From: an uncultured Merdimonas sp.
Lineage (GTDB): Bacteria; Bacillota; Clostridia; Lachnospirales; Lachnospiraceae
DNA: 56,888 bases
Reading direction: 5' to 3'
Assembly: GCA_944378225.1 (NCBI GenBank)
Contig: CALWGE010000008.1
Coordinates: 1 to 56,888, forward strand
The stretch's first letter is position 1. Each line of letters opens with the position of its first letter. Positions 25,159 through 34,670 of the stretch are shown in pieces. The notes below the pieces were generated by a model that was not told the DNA's origin, searched no databases, and saw nothing but the letters and a program-made list of their open reading frames with translations. The translations under genes were made by a program, and so were the position numbers.

Positions 25159-27009
25159 TTATTCCAGTTCAAACTGCCCGGTATACAGCTGATAATATCT
25201 GCCCTTTTGCTCCAGAAGGCTTTCATGATCTCCCCGTTCAATAATCTCTCCACGCTCCAGTACCATAATCGCCTTGGAATTGCGTACCGTGGAAAGACGA
25301 TGGGCAATCACAAACACTGTTCTTCCTTCCATAATCGCATCCATACCCTTTTCAATCAGCCGTTCCGTTCTTGTATCCACTGAACTGGTAGCCTCATCCA
25401 GGATCAGAACCGGAGGCCGCGCCACCGCTGCCCGCGCAATGGCCAGAAGCTGACGCTGACCCTGAGACAGATTTCCCCCATCACCGTAAAGCATGGTATC
25501 ATAGCCGTCCGGCAGCCTTCGGATAAAGGAATCTGCATTGGCAATACGGGCCGCTTCTCTCACTTCTTCATCTGTAGCATCCAGTTTTCCATAACGGATG
25601 TTATCTGCTATGGTTCCGGTAAAAAGATGTGTTTCCTGAATAACCATGGCAAGGGAATGACGCAGGTCATCCTTCCTGATTCTGCGGATATCAATACCGT
25701 CATATGTGATCGTCCCTGACTGAATTTCATAAAACCGGTTAACTAAATTAATAATTGTGGTTTTTCCGGCCCCTGTGGAACCCACAAAAGCAATTTTCTG
25801 ACCAGGTTTGGCATACAGCGAAATTCCATTCAGTACCTTTTTCTCCGGCACATATCCAAAGACTACATCATGGAAACGCACGTCCCCCTTCAGAGGGATC
25901 AGGGTATCTTCCGCGGCTTTCCATGCAAAAAGTCCTGTCCGTTCTGCAGATTCCGTAAGTTTTCCATTTTCTTCCTTCACATAGCAAAGCGTTACGTCCC
26001 CCTCATCTTCCTCAGGCTCTGCCTCCATCAGATCAAAAATACGTTCTGCTCCGGCCAATGCCGTCATAAGAAGATTTACCTGCTGGGTAAACTGATTCAA
26101 AGGCATGGCACTCTGACGCACATAAACCAGATAAGACGCCAGGCTGCCAAGATCCATCAGACCTGCCAGAGCAAACAGGCCGCCTGCGCAGGCCGACACC
26201 GCGTAATTCAGATAAGAAAGGCTGACCACCGTGGGAACCTGCATCCCTGTATATGCCAATGCATTTGTAGATTCTCTGCGAAGGTTTTCATTCAGAATAC
26301 AGAAATTTTCAAAATCCTTTTTTTCATGGTTAAAAACTTTTTCTACCTTCTGTCCCGCCATCATTTCTTCCACAAATCCATTGATACGTCCCAGTTCCTC
26401 CTGCTGCCTGCGAAAATATTTTCGGCTCCGGCTTCCGTTAAAGCGGATAAAAGCAAACATAAATGCAAGAAAAACAATGACAATCAGAGAAAGTCGGATA
26501 CTCAGAACCATCATCATTACCACAGTTCCTGTAAGCGTCAGAAAACTCTGAATGATCATGGCAAAACTGTTGTTCATTGCTTCCTGCACAGTGTCCACGT
26601 CATTCGTAAAGCGGCTCATCAGCTCTCCGTGTGTGTGTCCGTCAAAATAGCTTAAAGGAAGTTTCTGAACATGAGCAAACAAGTCGCTGCGAATTTCCTG
26701 TACCACCGTCTGCGCCGATTTGATCATCAGCTGACTGTAGCCCAGTGTAGCCAGAGCTCCGCACAGATACATGACTCCCATACCGCAGACTGCCTCCAGC
26801 AGTCCTTTGAGATCGCCGGGCAGAATGAAGCGGTTGATTACCGGTTTCAGAAGGTACGTACCTAACAGATTGGCTCCTGTGCTGACGCATACCAGAAAGC
26901 CAACCAGCAGAAACAGCCATTTGTGATGCCCCAGATAACTCAGAAGATGAAGCAGGGTCTTTTTTGTATTTTTAGGTCTTTTATAACCGCTAATCCGATA
27001 CTGTGCCAT
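25159..27009 (-). CDS. ABC exporter subunit, catalytically competent half
   Basis: A 616-residue half-transporter: six membrane helices (about 20-310), then an ATPase domain. Motifs are Walker A GSTGAGKTT, signature LSQGQRQ (non-consensus), Walker B with Glu in LILDEATSSVD and switch His in VIAHRLSTV. An extra segment of about 45 residues joins membrane and ATPase domains (from VTLCYVKEE to LKGDVRFHD). It starts right after the stop of its partner gene. The partner lacks the catalytic Glu and His, so the pair fits the heterodimeric multidrug exporters (BmrCD, LmrCD, TM287/288). Confidence 0.93.
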   Translation of the reverse strand: MAQYRISGYKRPKNTKKTLLHLLSYLGHHKWLFLLVGFLVCVSTGANLLGTYLLKPVINRFILPGDLKGLLEAVCGMGVMYLCGALATLGYSQLMIKSAQTVVQEIRSDLFAHVQKLPLSYFDGHTHGELMSRFTNDVDTVQEAMNNSFAMIIQSFLTLTGTVVMMMVLSIRLSLIVIVFLAFMFAFIRFNGSRSRKYFRRQQEELGRINGFVEEMMAGQKVEKVFNHEKKDFENFCILNENLRRESTNALAYTGMQVPTVVSLSYLNYAVSACAGGLFALAGLMDLGSLASYLVYVRQSAMPLNQFTQQVNLLMTALAGAERIFDLMEAEPEEDEGDVTLCYVKEENGKLTESAERTGLFAWKAAEDTLIPLKGDVRFHDVVFGYVPEKKVLNGISLYAKPGQKIAFVGSTGAGKTTIINLVNRFYEIQSGTITYDGIDIRRIRKDDLRHSLAMVIQETHLFTGTIADNIRYGKLDATDEEVREAARIANADSFIRRLPDGYDTMLYGDGGNLSQGQRQLLAIARAAVARPPVLILDEATSSVDTRTERLIEKGMDAIMEGRTVFVIAHRLSTVRNSKAIMVLERGEIIERGDHESLLEQKGRYYQLYTGQFELE

Positions 27010-28737
27010 TTAAAGCTCCACTCCTTCCTTCTGGGATTCATAAATCTGCTGATAAATCTCACTCCGTTCCAGCAGTTCCTCATGGCTTCCGATATCACTG
27101 ATTTTTCCATCATCCAGAATTACTATCTGATCTGCGCTGCGAACGGAAGAGATTCTCTGAGCAATAATTATTTTTGTCATAGAGGGAAGATATTGCTGCA
27201 GACGTTCCCTGATTTTCTTTTCTGTAGCCGTATCCACTGCGCTGGTGGAATCATCCAGTATGAGAACTTTAGGCTTTTTTAACAATGCCCTGGCAATACA
27301 GATTCTCTGTTTCTGCCCTCCGGATACATTGACGCCGCCCTGCCCCATTTCTGTATCATATCCTTTCGGGAGTCTCTGGAAAAACTCGTCCACACAGGCG
27401 ATTCTGCAGACCTCTTCCACTTCTTCCATTGTGGCGTCCTCTCTTCCCCATTTCAGATTCGACAGCAGACTTCCCGAAAACAGAGTATTTTTCTGCAGTA
27501 CCATGGCAATGGCATCCCGAAGGTGCTCCATGGGATATTCCTGTACCGGGATACCGTCTACTTTTACAACTCCCTGCTCTGCTTCATAAAGGCGCGGAAT
27601 CAGCTGAACCAGCGTAGATTTGGCTGCACCCGTCTGGCCAATAATTCCCACTGTCTGTCCTGCCTCAATGTGCAGGTTAATATCCGAGAGTACATACTCC
27701 TTTGCTTCTTTCTTATATTTAAACCACACATGCTCAAACGAAATTTCGCCTCGTTCTACTTTTCTGTCCTGTGCCTTCTCATCTGTAATATCAATCTTTT
27801 CATCAATCACTTCCATAATTCGTACACCGGAAGCAACGGAACGCGTCATCAGGAGAAAAACATTGGAAATCATCATCAGAGAATTAAGGATCTGAAGAAC
27901 ATAACTCAGAAACCCTGTCAGATCTCCTACCTGCATATTTCCCACACGCATCAGTTTCCCGCCATACAGCAGAATTCCAAGAATCGTACCATACATAACA
28001 AACTGCATCGCCGGCATATTCAGCGCAGCCAGCCGGAAAGCAGTTTCAGACTCAGTCCGGAGATTTTGGTTGCCTTCTTCAAACTTGGCAATCTCATAAT
28101 CTCCCCGGACACAGGCTTTCACGATCCGGATAGCTGTCAGATTTTCCTGAATAATCCGGTTCACTGTATCAATAGCTCCCTGCATTCTGGAATACAGAGG
28201 ACGCACTTTCATAGTAATTATAAACAGAGCCACTCCAAGAACCGGCAACGCAATAAAAAACACAATGGCCAGCGTATGATTGATTGAAAAGGCAATTCCT
28301 GTGGCCGCCACCAGCATAACAGGTCCGCGGCAGAACGGACGCATTCCCATGGAAACTGCATTCTGGATGTTGGTGACATCACTGGTCAGTCTCGTAACCA
28401 GCGAAGAGGTACGAAAATGATCAATATTGGAAAATGAATACTGCTGCAGACGTTCATATTCAGCCCTGCGCAGTTCCGCGCCCAGTCCCTGTCCTGCCAG
28501 AGCCGCAAACCGGGCGCTTCCGATTCCCAGAATCAAGGCTATTACTGCGCAGACTGCCATCTGCATTCCCTTCATATAAATATAAGACGTATCACCGGAA
28601 GCAACTCCTATGTCTACCAGATCCGCCATAATCAGGGGAACCAGGAGCTCCAGAATTCCTTCCGCCGTAATACAAATCATCGCAAGAACGGCATATTTTC
28701 TATATTTTCCCATATAGGAAAACAGACGTCTCAGCAT
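27010..28737 (-). CDS. ABC exporter subunit, degenerate-site half
   Basis: A 575-residue half-transporter with six membrane helices and an ATPase domain. Its own nucleotide site is degenerate: Walker A GQTGAAKST (Gly to Ala), Walker B LILDDSTSAVD (catalytic Glu to Asp) and switch His replaced by Gln in IIAQRISSV. The signature VSGGQKQR is intact and would complete the partner's active site. The ATG at 28737 has GGAGG upstream, and the longer frame to 28797 runs into the promoter. It is the first gene of the operon with the competent subunit and a MarR gene. Substrates are unknown; drug efflux is likely. Confidence 0.92.
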   Translation of the reverse strand: MLRRLFSYMGKYRKYAVLAMICITAEGILELLVPLIMADLVDIGVASGDTSYIYMKGMQMAVCAVIALILGIGSARFAALAGQGLGAELRRAEYERLQQYSFSNIDHFRTSSLVTRLTSDVTNIQNAVSMGMRPFCRGPVMLVAATGIAFSINHTLAIVFFIALPVLGVALFIITMKVRPLYSRMQGAIDTVNRIIQENLTAIRIVKACVRGDYEIAKFEEGNQNLRTESETAFRLAALNMPAMQFVMYGTILGILLYGGKLMRVGNMQVGDLTGFLSYVLQILNSLMMISNVFLLMTRSVASGVRIMEVIDEKIDITDEKAQDRKVERGEISFEHVWFKYKKEAKEYVLSDINLHIEAGQTVGIIGQTGAAKSTLVQLIPRLYEAEQGVVKVDGIPVQEYPMEHLRDAIAMVLQKNTLFSGSLLSNLKWGREDATMEEVEEVCRIACVDEFFQRLPKGYDTEMGQGGVNVSGGQKQRICIARALLKKPKVLILDDSTSAVDTATEKKIRERLQQYLPSMTKIIIAQRISSVRSADQIVILDDGKISDIGSHEELLERSEIYQQIYESQKEGVEL

Positions 28738-28768
28738 GGCTGCACCTCCAACTGTTGTATATGCAATA

Positions 28769-28797
28769 ATTGTATTATCAATTGTTTTCATTGTCAA
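28769..28797 (-). promoter_or_regulatory. Promoter of the ABC exporter-MarR operon with MarR-like sites
   Basis: On the minus strand -35 TTGACA (28792-28797), 17-bp spacer, -10 TACAAT (28769-28774). TCAATTG occurs twice, 16 bp apart (28778-28784 and 28794-28800), covering spacer and -35. AT-rich dyads of this kind fit MarR binding. Confidence 0.6.
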
Positions 28798-28811
28798 TTG
28801 CTAATCTTTCA

Positions 28812-28839
28812 TTGACATCCCTTATTACTGTGCTATACT
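28812..28839 (+). promoter_or_regulatory. Promoter of the MarR-MATE operon
   Basis: -35 TTGACA (28812-28817), 16-bp spacer, -10 TATACT (28834-28839). It is back-to-back with the divergent exporter promoter. GTCAAT-N12-ATTGAC (28793-28816) links the two -35 elements. Confidence 0.65.
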
Positions 28840-28855
28840 GTATCTCATAATAATA

Positions 28856-28884
28856 GTTTTAAAAAGAAATGTTTTATTTAAAAC
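28856..28884 (+). promoter_or_regulatory. Candidate operator over the MarR-MATE leader
   Basis: An inverted repeat, GTTTTAAA-N13-TTTAAAAC, ends at the ribosome site AAAGGAGG. Its position just after the transcription start suits a repressor site for the gene it precedes. Confidence 0.45.
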
Positions 28885-28896
28885 AAAGGAGGCATT

Positions 28897-29355
28897 ATGA
28901 GTCAGATCACAGGTATGCTCCTGCTTCATCGCCGGATTCAGAAACTCTATGACAGAAGTATGGATGATATCCGTAAAAACTTTTCTCTTTCCCGTATTGA
29001 GATTATTATCATAAGTTTTCTGCATAACAATCCCGGTCTGGATACGGCCGGAGATATCGTAGACTATCGGATGCTGTCAAAAGGCAATGTCTCTCAGAGT
29101 GTGGAAGCCCTGATACAAAAAGGATATCTGAGACGTTCTGCGGACAAAGAAGATCGCAGACGCATCCACCTTTCTCTGACTGAACAGACGTCTGAAATCA
29201 TCCGCCAGATTGATGACGTCAAAAATCTTTTTTATCAGAATCTTACTGCCGGACTCACTCCGGAGGAAACTCAGCAGTATGAAATGATTACTGAAAAACT
29301 CACACAAAATGTCCTGAACGGGCTGGAAAGCAGGTGTAATACCAATGAACGGTAA
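28897..29355 (+). CDS. MarR-family regulator (MATE operon)
   Basis: A 152-residue winged-helix regulator with helix-turn-helix VDYRMLSKGNVSQSVEALIQKGYLRR and wing SADKEDRRRIHLSLTEQ (the DxRxxxLxLT MarR signature is clear). AAAGGAGG precedes the ATG. It overlaps the MATE gene by 11 nt, so the two are co-translated. An AT-rich inverted repeat over the ribosome site suggests autorepression. It differs in sequence from the MarR at 24699, so it likely senses a different ligand. Confidence 0.93.
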   Translation: MSQITGMLLLHRRIQKLYDRSMDDIRKNFSLSRIEIIIISFLHNNPGLDTAGDIVDYRMLSKGNVSQSVEALIQKGYLRRSADKEDRRRIHLSLTEQTSEIIRQIDDVKNLFYQNLTAGLTPEETQQYEMITEKLTQNVLNGLESRCNTNER

Positions 29356-30733
29356 AAATGAAAGTAGTTTTCTGGGTACCGAGCCCATTGGCCGTCTTCT
29401 GATGCGCCTTGCACTGCCTACAGTGGCAGCTCAGCTTATTAACATGCTTTATAACATTGTAGACCGCATCTACATCGGGCATATCCCGGAGGTAGGAGCC
29501 GCCGCCCTGACAGGTGTCGGTGTGTGTCTTCCTATTATTTTAATCGTATCTGCCTTTGCGGCTCTTATCAGTAACGGAGGCGCTCCCCGCGCTTCCATCT
29601 ATATGGGAAAGGGTGATTATGAAACCGCAGAAGCAGCTCTGGGCAACTGTTTTACGACACAAGTCCTGATTTCTGCCGTGCTGACCGCCATTCTCCTTAT
29701 CTTTAATCAGGATTTGCTCATGGCCTTCGGCGCCAGTGAAAATACTATCGGATATGCAGTCCGTTATATGAATATCTATGCGACAGGAACCATTTTCGTA
29801 CAGCTTACTCTTGGAATGAATGCCTTCATTACGGCACAGGGTTTTGCCAAGACCGGCATGCTATCTGTACTGATTGGCGCTGTGTCCAACATCATCCTTG
29901 ACCCCATCTTTATTTTCGGATTCGGAATGGGCGTACAGGGCGCCGCACTGGCCACTGTAATTTCCCAGGCCATGTCCTGTACCTGGGTACTCCTGTTTCT
30001 CACCGGCAAAAAAACCACTCTGCGTATCCGTACTGCCAACATGAAACTCCGTCCCGGCATCATTCTCCCGTGTCTGGCGCTGGGCGTATCCACTTTCATC
30101 ATGCAGGCCAGCGAAAGCGTAATATCCGTCTGCTTTAACTCTTCCCTGCAGAGATACGGAGGAGATATCGCCGTAGGCGCCATGACTATTCTTTCCAGCG
30201 TTATGCAGTTTGCCATGCTTCCCCTTCAGGGCCTCGGTCAGGGAGCTCAGCCCATTGTCAGCTATAATTACGGAGCACGCAATGCGGAACGGGTAAAAAA
30301 AGCATTCTTTCTTCTGTTAAGATGCAGCCTGTTTTACTCTGTTCTGCTCTGGCTGAGCGTCATGCTGTTCCCGGAACTGTTTGCCTCTCTGTTTACCAAT
30401 GACACAGCACTGATCACATTTACAGCTTCCGCTCTTCGCATTTATCTGGCTGTCCTCTTCATCTTCGGCATACAAATGGCCTGCCAGATGACTTTTATCT
30501 CTCTCGGAAATGCAGTCATGTCTGCCCTTGCAGCCATTGTACGTAAATTTATTCTGCTGCTTCCGCTGATTTTCCTGATGCCAAGGCTTCTTCCGGACAA
30601 CAAAACCTTTGCCGTATATCTGGCAGAACCTGTGGCAGATACGCTGGCTGTCATCTTCACAGCCACCGCATTCTTCTTTACATTCCGAAAAGCGCTGGCT
30701 GAGCTGCGAAAAATGCAGGAACAGAATTCATAA
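29345..30733 (+). CDS. MATE-family multidrug efflux transporter
   Basis: A 462-residue, 12-helix membrane antiporter of the NorM/DinF-like MATE family. The N-terminal helix signature is LALPTVAAQLINMLYNIVDRIYIG, and the second half repeats it with the GLGQGAQPIVSYNYGA segment. It exports cationic drugs in exchange for Na+ or H+ in characterised relatives. It is co-transcribed with the overlapping MarR gene and ends in a strong terminator. Confidence 0.95.
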   Translation: MNGKNESSFLGTEPIGRLLMRLALPTVAAQLINMLYNIVDRIYIGHIPEVGAAALTGVGVCLPIILIVSAFAALISNGGAPRASIYMGKGDYETAEAALGNCFTTQVLISAVLTAILLIFNQDLLMAFGASENTIGYAVRYMNIYATGTIFVQLTLGMNAFITAQGFAKTGMLSVLIGAVSNIILDPIFIFGFGMGVQGAALATVISQAMSCTWVLLFLTGKKTTLRIRTANMKLRPGIILPCLALGVSTFIMQASESVISVCFNSSLQRYGGDIAVGAMTILSSVMQFAMLPLQGLGQGAQPIVSYNYGARNAERVKKAFFLLLRCSLFYSVLLWLSVMLFPELFASLFTNDTALITFTASALRIYLAVLFIFGIQMACQMTFISLGNAVMSALAAIVRKFILLLPLIFLMPRLLPDNKTFAVYLAEPVADTLAVIFTATAFFFTFRKALAELRKMQEQNS

Positions 30734-30760
30734 GCCGGCAAACCTTTTGAAACATAAACC

Positions 30761-30822
30761 AGGAATGCTCCCTTACAGCCAGCAAGTAATATTTCCTTGT
30801 CTGTCTGTAAGGGAGCATTCCT
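30761..30822. terminator. Bidirectional terminator
   Basis: An 18-bp stem (AGGAATGCTCCCTTACAG / CTGTAAGGGAGCATTCCT) lies between the convergent MATE and ABC exporter genes. Confidence 0.9.
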
Positions 30823-30855
30823 TATTACATACAAATAATTCTGTTAAATTTTCCG

Positions 30856-32751
30856 CTATTCCAGTTCAAAAGCGCCTGTGTACAGCTGATAATACTGTCC
30901 CTTTTGTGCCAGCAGTTCTTCGTGTGTTCCTCTTTCAATAATCCGTCCGTGATCCAGAACAATAATCACATCCGAATTTTTAACTGTGGACAAACGATGT
31001 GCAATGACAAAAACTGTACGGCCTTCCATCAAAGCATCCATTCCTCTCTGTACAATAGCCTCCGTACGGGTATCAATGGAAGATGTCGCTTCGTCCATGA
31101 TCATGACGGGCGGATCCGCCACTGCCGCTCTGGCAATAGAAAGCAGCTGTCTCTGCCCCTGAGAAAGATTTGCTCCGTTTCCGGTCAGCATCGTCTGATA
31201 TCCTTCAGGCAAACGACGGATAAAATCATCTGCTCCGGCCAGTCTGGCTGCCCCGATACATTCCGAATCAGATGCATCCAGTTTTCCGTATCGGATATTC
31301 TCCATAACCGTACCTGTAAAAAGATTTACGTCCTGAAGTACAATACCCATGGAATGGCGCAAATCTGCTTTCTTTATCTTATTGATATTAATTCCGTCAT
31401 ACCGGATTTTTCCATCCGCAATATCATAAAACCGATTCAGCAGATTGGTAATCGTAGTTTTTCCGGCTCCCGTAGCACCTACAAAAGCCACTTTCTGTCC
31501 CGGCTTTGCATAGAGTGAGATATCATGGAGAACCGGCTTATTCTGTTCATACTCAAAATCCACATCATAAAGGCGTACATCTCCCTGAAGTTTTGTATAC
31601 GTTACAGTTCCGTCTGCCTGGTGTGGATGCTTCCATGCCCAGATTCCGCTCCGCTCACTGCATTCAGTAAGCGTACCGTCCGCTTCCTCCCGAACGTTAA
31701 CCAGCGTTACATATCCTTCATCCGCTTCCGGTTTCTGATCCATCAGTTCGAAAATTCTCTCGGTACCTGCAAGACCCATAACTACAGAGTTAATCTGATT
31801 GGATACCTGAAAGATATTTCCTGAGAACTGTTTTGTCATATTCAGGAACGGAACCACAATGCTGATACTGATTCCCAGTCCGGAAATACTCAGATTCGGA
31901 GCCTGAAACAGAAGCAGAAGACCGCCTGCCACAGCCACAAGAACATAAAGCGCATTTCCCATGTTATTCAGCACCGGGCCCAGAATGTTTGCATACCGGT
32001 TAGCCTGTTTTGCCACATAGAACAGCTCTTCATTCAGTTTGTCAAAATCAGCCTCTGTCTCACGCTCATGACAGAAAACCTTGACTACCTTCTCGCCGTT
32101 CATAATTTCTTCCACAAAACCTTCCACCTTGCCGACAGCGACCTGCTGACGGAAGAAAAAGCGTGCAGAGCCTCCTCCGATTTTGCGGACTACCATAACC
32201 ATGATAGCCATGCCTATAAGAATAACCAGTGCCAGCCAGATACTGTAATACAGCATGATGCAGAATACCGTCAGCACCATGATGGAGGATGTCAGAATCT
32301 GCGGGAAGCTCTGGGATATCATCTGACGCAGCGTGTCGATATCATTTGTGTAATAACTCATGATATCTCCATGGTTATTCGTATCAAAATATTTAACAGG
32401 CAGTCTCTGCATACCGTCAAACATTTTCACACGCAGCTTCTTCAGTGTTCCCTGTGTCATGATTGCCATCAACTGGTTGAATGCCAGCGAAGAAACCAGG
32501 GAAAGAATATAAAATACCGCCAGAATGGATACCAGACGGATAATCTGTCCGCGTACGGCTCCCCAGTCTCCCGTCTGCCAGCTCTGCTCCACGATAGCGA
32601 TAACATTCTGCATGAACACTGCCGGTATTGAGCTTACAACAGCGCTGAAAATAATACAGAGCACCGTCACCGGCATCATAACCGGATAGAAGTCCTTTAT
32701 GGTCTTCAAAAGACGCAGGACGATAGATTTTCTTCCTTTCTTCTTATTCAT
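30856..32751 (-). CDS. ABC exporter subunit, catalytically competent half (second pair)
   Basis: A 631-residue half-transporter with six membrane helices and an ATPase domain. Motifs are Walker A GATGAGKTT, signature LSQGQRQ, Walker B with Glu in MIMDEATSSID and switch His in VIAHRLSTV. A linker insert (from VTLVNVREE to LQGDVRLYD) parallels that in the 25159 gene, so the two are close paralogues. The frame opens at 32838, but the ATG at 32751 gives the family N-terminus. It overlaps its partner gene by 8 nt. It forms a heterodimer with the 32744 product. Confidence 0.92.
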   Translation of the reverse strand: MNKKKGRKSIVLRLLKTIKDFYPVMMPVTVLCIIFSAVVSSIPAVFMQNVIAIVEQSWQTGDWGAVRGQIIRLVSILAVFYILSLVSSLAFNQLMAIMTQGTLKKLRVKMFDGMQRLPVKYFDTNNHGDIMSYYTNDIDTLRQMISQSFPQILTSSIMVLTVFCIMLYYSIWLALVILIGMAIMVMVVRKIGGGSARFFFRQQVAVGKVEGFVEEIMNGEKVVKVFCHERETEADFDKLNEELFYVAKQANRYANILGPVLNNMGNALYVLVAVAGGLLLLFQAPNLSISGLGISISIVVPFLNMTKQFSGNIFQVSNQINSVVMGLAGTERIFELMDQKPEADEGYVTLVNVREEADGTLTECSERSGIWAWKHPHQADGTVTYTKLQGDVRLYDVDFEYEQNKPVLHDISLYAKPGQKVAFVGATGAGKTTITNLLNRFYDIADGKIRYDGININKIKKADLRHSMGIVLQDVNLFTGTVMENIRYGKLDASDSECIGAARLAGADDFIRRLPEGYQTMLTGNGANLSQGQRQLLSIARAAVADPPVMIMDEATSSIDTRTEAIVQRGMDALMEGRTVFVIAHRLSTVKNSDVIIVLDHGRIIERGTHEELLAQKGQYYQLYTGAFELE

Positions 32752-34486
32752 CTCTGTCACCTGCCTTATTCTGAGATGTATAAATTTCACTGTATATTTT
32801 ATTTCTGGAAAGAAGTTCCTGATGTGTTCCCACATCATTGATTGTACCGCCTTCCATTACGATAATACGGTCTGCATCCTCTACAGAAGCCGTTCTCTGG
32901 GCAATAATAATTTTTGTAGTCTCCGGTATGTATTCCCGCAAAGCCCTTCGTATGGTTGCGTCTGTCTTTGTATCCACTGCGCTGGTGGAGTCATCCAGAA
33001 TCAGAATTTTAGGTTTCTTCAGCAGAGCTCTGGCAATGCAAAGTCTCTGTTTCTGACCGCCGGACACATTCGCGCCTCCCTGCTCAATCCAGGTATCATA
33101 TCCCTGCGGGAACTGAGAGACGAATTCATCAGCACAGGCCATTTTACATGCTTCCACCATCTCCGCGTCCGTAGCATTTTTATTTCCCCAGCGCAGATTA
33201 TCTTTAATAGTTCCTGAAAACAGAATATTTTTCTGAAGAACAACTGCCACCTGATTCCGAAGAGAATCCAGATCATACTGACGCACATCCACACCGCCTA
33301 CTTTTACGCTTCCTTCCGTTACGTCATACAGTCTGGAAATCAGCTGAATCAGCGACGACTTGGAAGAACCGGTTCCTCCGATAATACCAATAGTCTCTCC
33401 TGATTTAATCTCCAGATTAATATTGGCCAGCGCCATACGCTCTGCTTTCTGGGAATATTTGAAATTCACATTATCAAAAACAATGGAACCATCCGCCACC
33501 TCATAAACCGGATTCTCCGGATTCTCCAGCGTACTCTTCTCTGTCAGAACCTCTACGATACGTTTCGCAGACTCTCCGGCCATCGTAATCATTACGAATA
33601 CCATGGACAGCATCATCAGACTGCTGAGCATCATAAAATTATAAGTCAGAAGCGAGGAAAACTGTCCTACATCCAGCTCCAGTCCCCGGCTCGTAATAAT
33701 TGTATAAGAACCAAAGGAAAGCACAAATACCATAACGCCATAAATGCAGAACTGCATCATAGGACCGTTAAACGCCAGAATTCTCTCTGCTCTTGTAAAG
33801 TCTGCACAGACATCCTCTGCCGCAGTCCCGAATTTTTTCTCCTCGTAATCTTCTCTCACAAAGGATTTTACCACTCGCATTCCCTTGATATTTTCCTGAA
33901 TAGAACCGTTCAGATTATCATATTTTTTAAACACCTTTTTGAACAGAGGCACTGTTCTGCGAATAACAAGAAACAGACCTGTTCCCAGGAGCGGGATGGT
34001 CAGAAGAAAAATCCATGCCATTTTTCCGCCCATAATAAATGCCATTGTAAAAGCAAATACCAGCATCAGCGGAGCCCGCACGGCCACACGGATAATCATC
34101 ATATATGCCAGCTGTACATTGGTAACATCTGTGGTCATACGGGTAACCAGAGAAGACACCAGAAATTTATCGATATTTTCAAAGGAATACTTCTGTACAC
34201 TGTAAAACATATCCTTACGGAGATTTTTTGCCAGACCGCAGGCTGCCTCCGCACAGCTGAAACCAGAAAGTGTCCCGAAAAGAAGCGACAGCAAAGCCAT
34301 TACTACCAGAAGTCCTCCGAACTGGAAAATTTCTGCCATGCCGCATCCCGCCTTGATTTCATTGACCAGACGAGCCGTGATAAACGGGATAATACACTCC
34401 AGCACCACTTCAAGCGCTACCCAGAAGGGCGTCATAATGGACGCTTTTTTGTATTCCCGGACACTTTTTAAAAGTTCTTTTACCAT
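32744..34486 (-). CDS. ABC exporter subunit, degenerate-site half (second pair)
   Basis: A 580-residue half-transporter. The ATP site is degenerate in the same three places as in the first pair: Walker A GGTGSSKSS, Walker B LILDDSTSAVD and Gln for the switch His in IIAQRTASV. The signature VSGGQKQR is intact. A GGAGGAG site lies about 15 nt before the ATG, with AAAAGGA nearer. It is the first gene of a two-gene operon. No MarR gene belongs to this pair; it may be controlled by either neighbouring regulator or constitutively. Confidence 0.92.
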   Translation of the reverse strand: MVKELLKSVREYKKASIMTPFWVALEVVLECIIPFITARLVNEIKAGCGMAEIFQFGGLLVVMALLSLLFGTLSGFSCAEAACGLAKNLRKDMFYSVQKYSFENIDKFLVSSLVTRMTTDVTNVQLAYMMIIRVAVRAPLMLVFAFTMAFIMGGKMAWIFLLTIPLLGTGLFLVIRRTVPLFKKVFKKYDNLNGSIQENIKGMRVVKSFVREDYEEKKFGTAAEDVCADFTRAERILAFNGPMMQFCIYGVMVFVLSFGSYTIITSRGLELDVGQFSSLLTYNFMMLSSLMMLSMVFVMITMAGESAKRIVEVLTEKSTLENPENPVYEVADGSIVFDNVNFKYSQKAERMALANINLEIKSGETIGIIGGTGSSKSSLIQLISRLYDVTEGSVKVGGVDVRQYDLDSLRNQVAVVLQKNILFSGTIKDNLRWGNKNATDAEMVEACKMACADEFVSQFPQGYDTWIEQGGANVSGGQKQRLCIARALLKKPKILILDDSTSAVDTKTDATIRRALREYIPETTKIIIAQRTASVEDADRIIVMEGGTINDVGTHQELLSRNKIYSEIYTSQNKAGDRDE

Positions 34487-34591
34487 GTCCTTTTCTACTC
34501 CTCCTTTTCTTCAGACAAAAAAATAGTGTTTATCCGCTGAATACATAGGATAAACATTTTCATCAGAAATTATATAGCATACAAGATAAAA

Positions 34592-34632
34592 ATTCAAGAG
34601 GAAGTATCTGAACCTGCAGAAACTTCCTCTTT
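34592..34632 (-). terminator. Terminator of the Wzz-dehydratase operon
   Basis: On the minus strand AGAGGAAGT pairs with ACTTCCTCT across a 16-nt loop, followed by TTGAATTTTTATC. Confidence 0.75.
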
Positions 34633-34670
34633 CTGTATTTTACAGTTATATAGTTTTTCGGTTTTATATC

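Noticed and set aside
32752-32838. 29-residue N-terminal extension of the ABC exporter subunit
   Set aside because: It lies inside the upstream exporter gene and does not match the family N-terminus.
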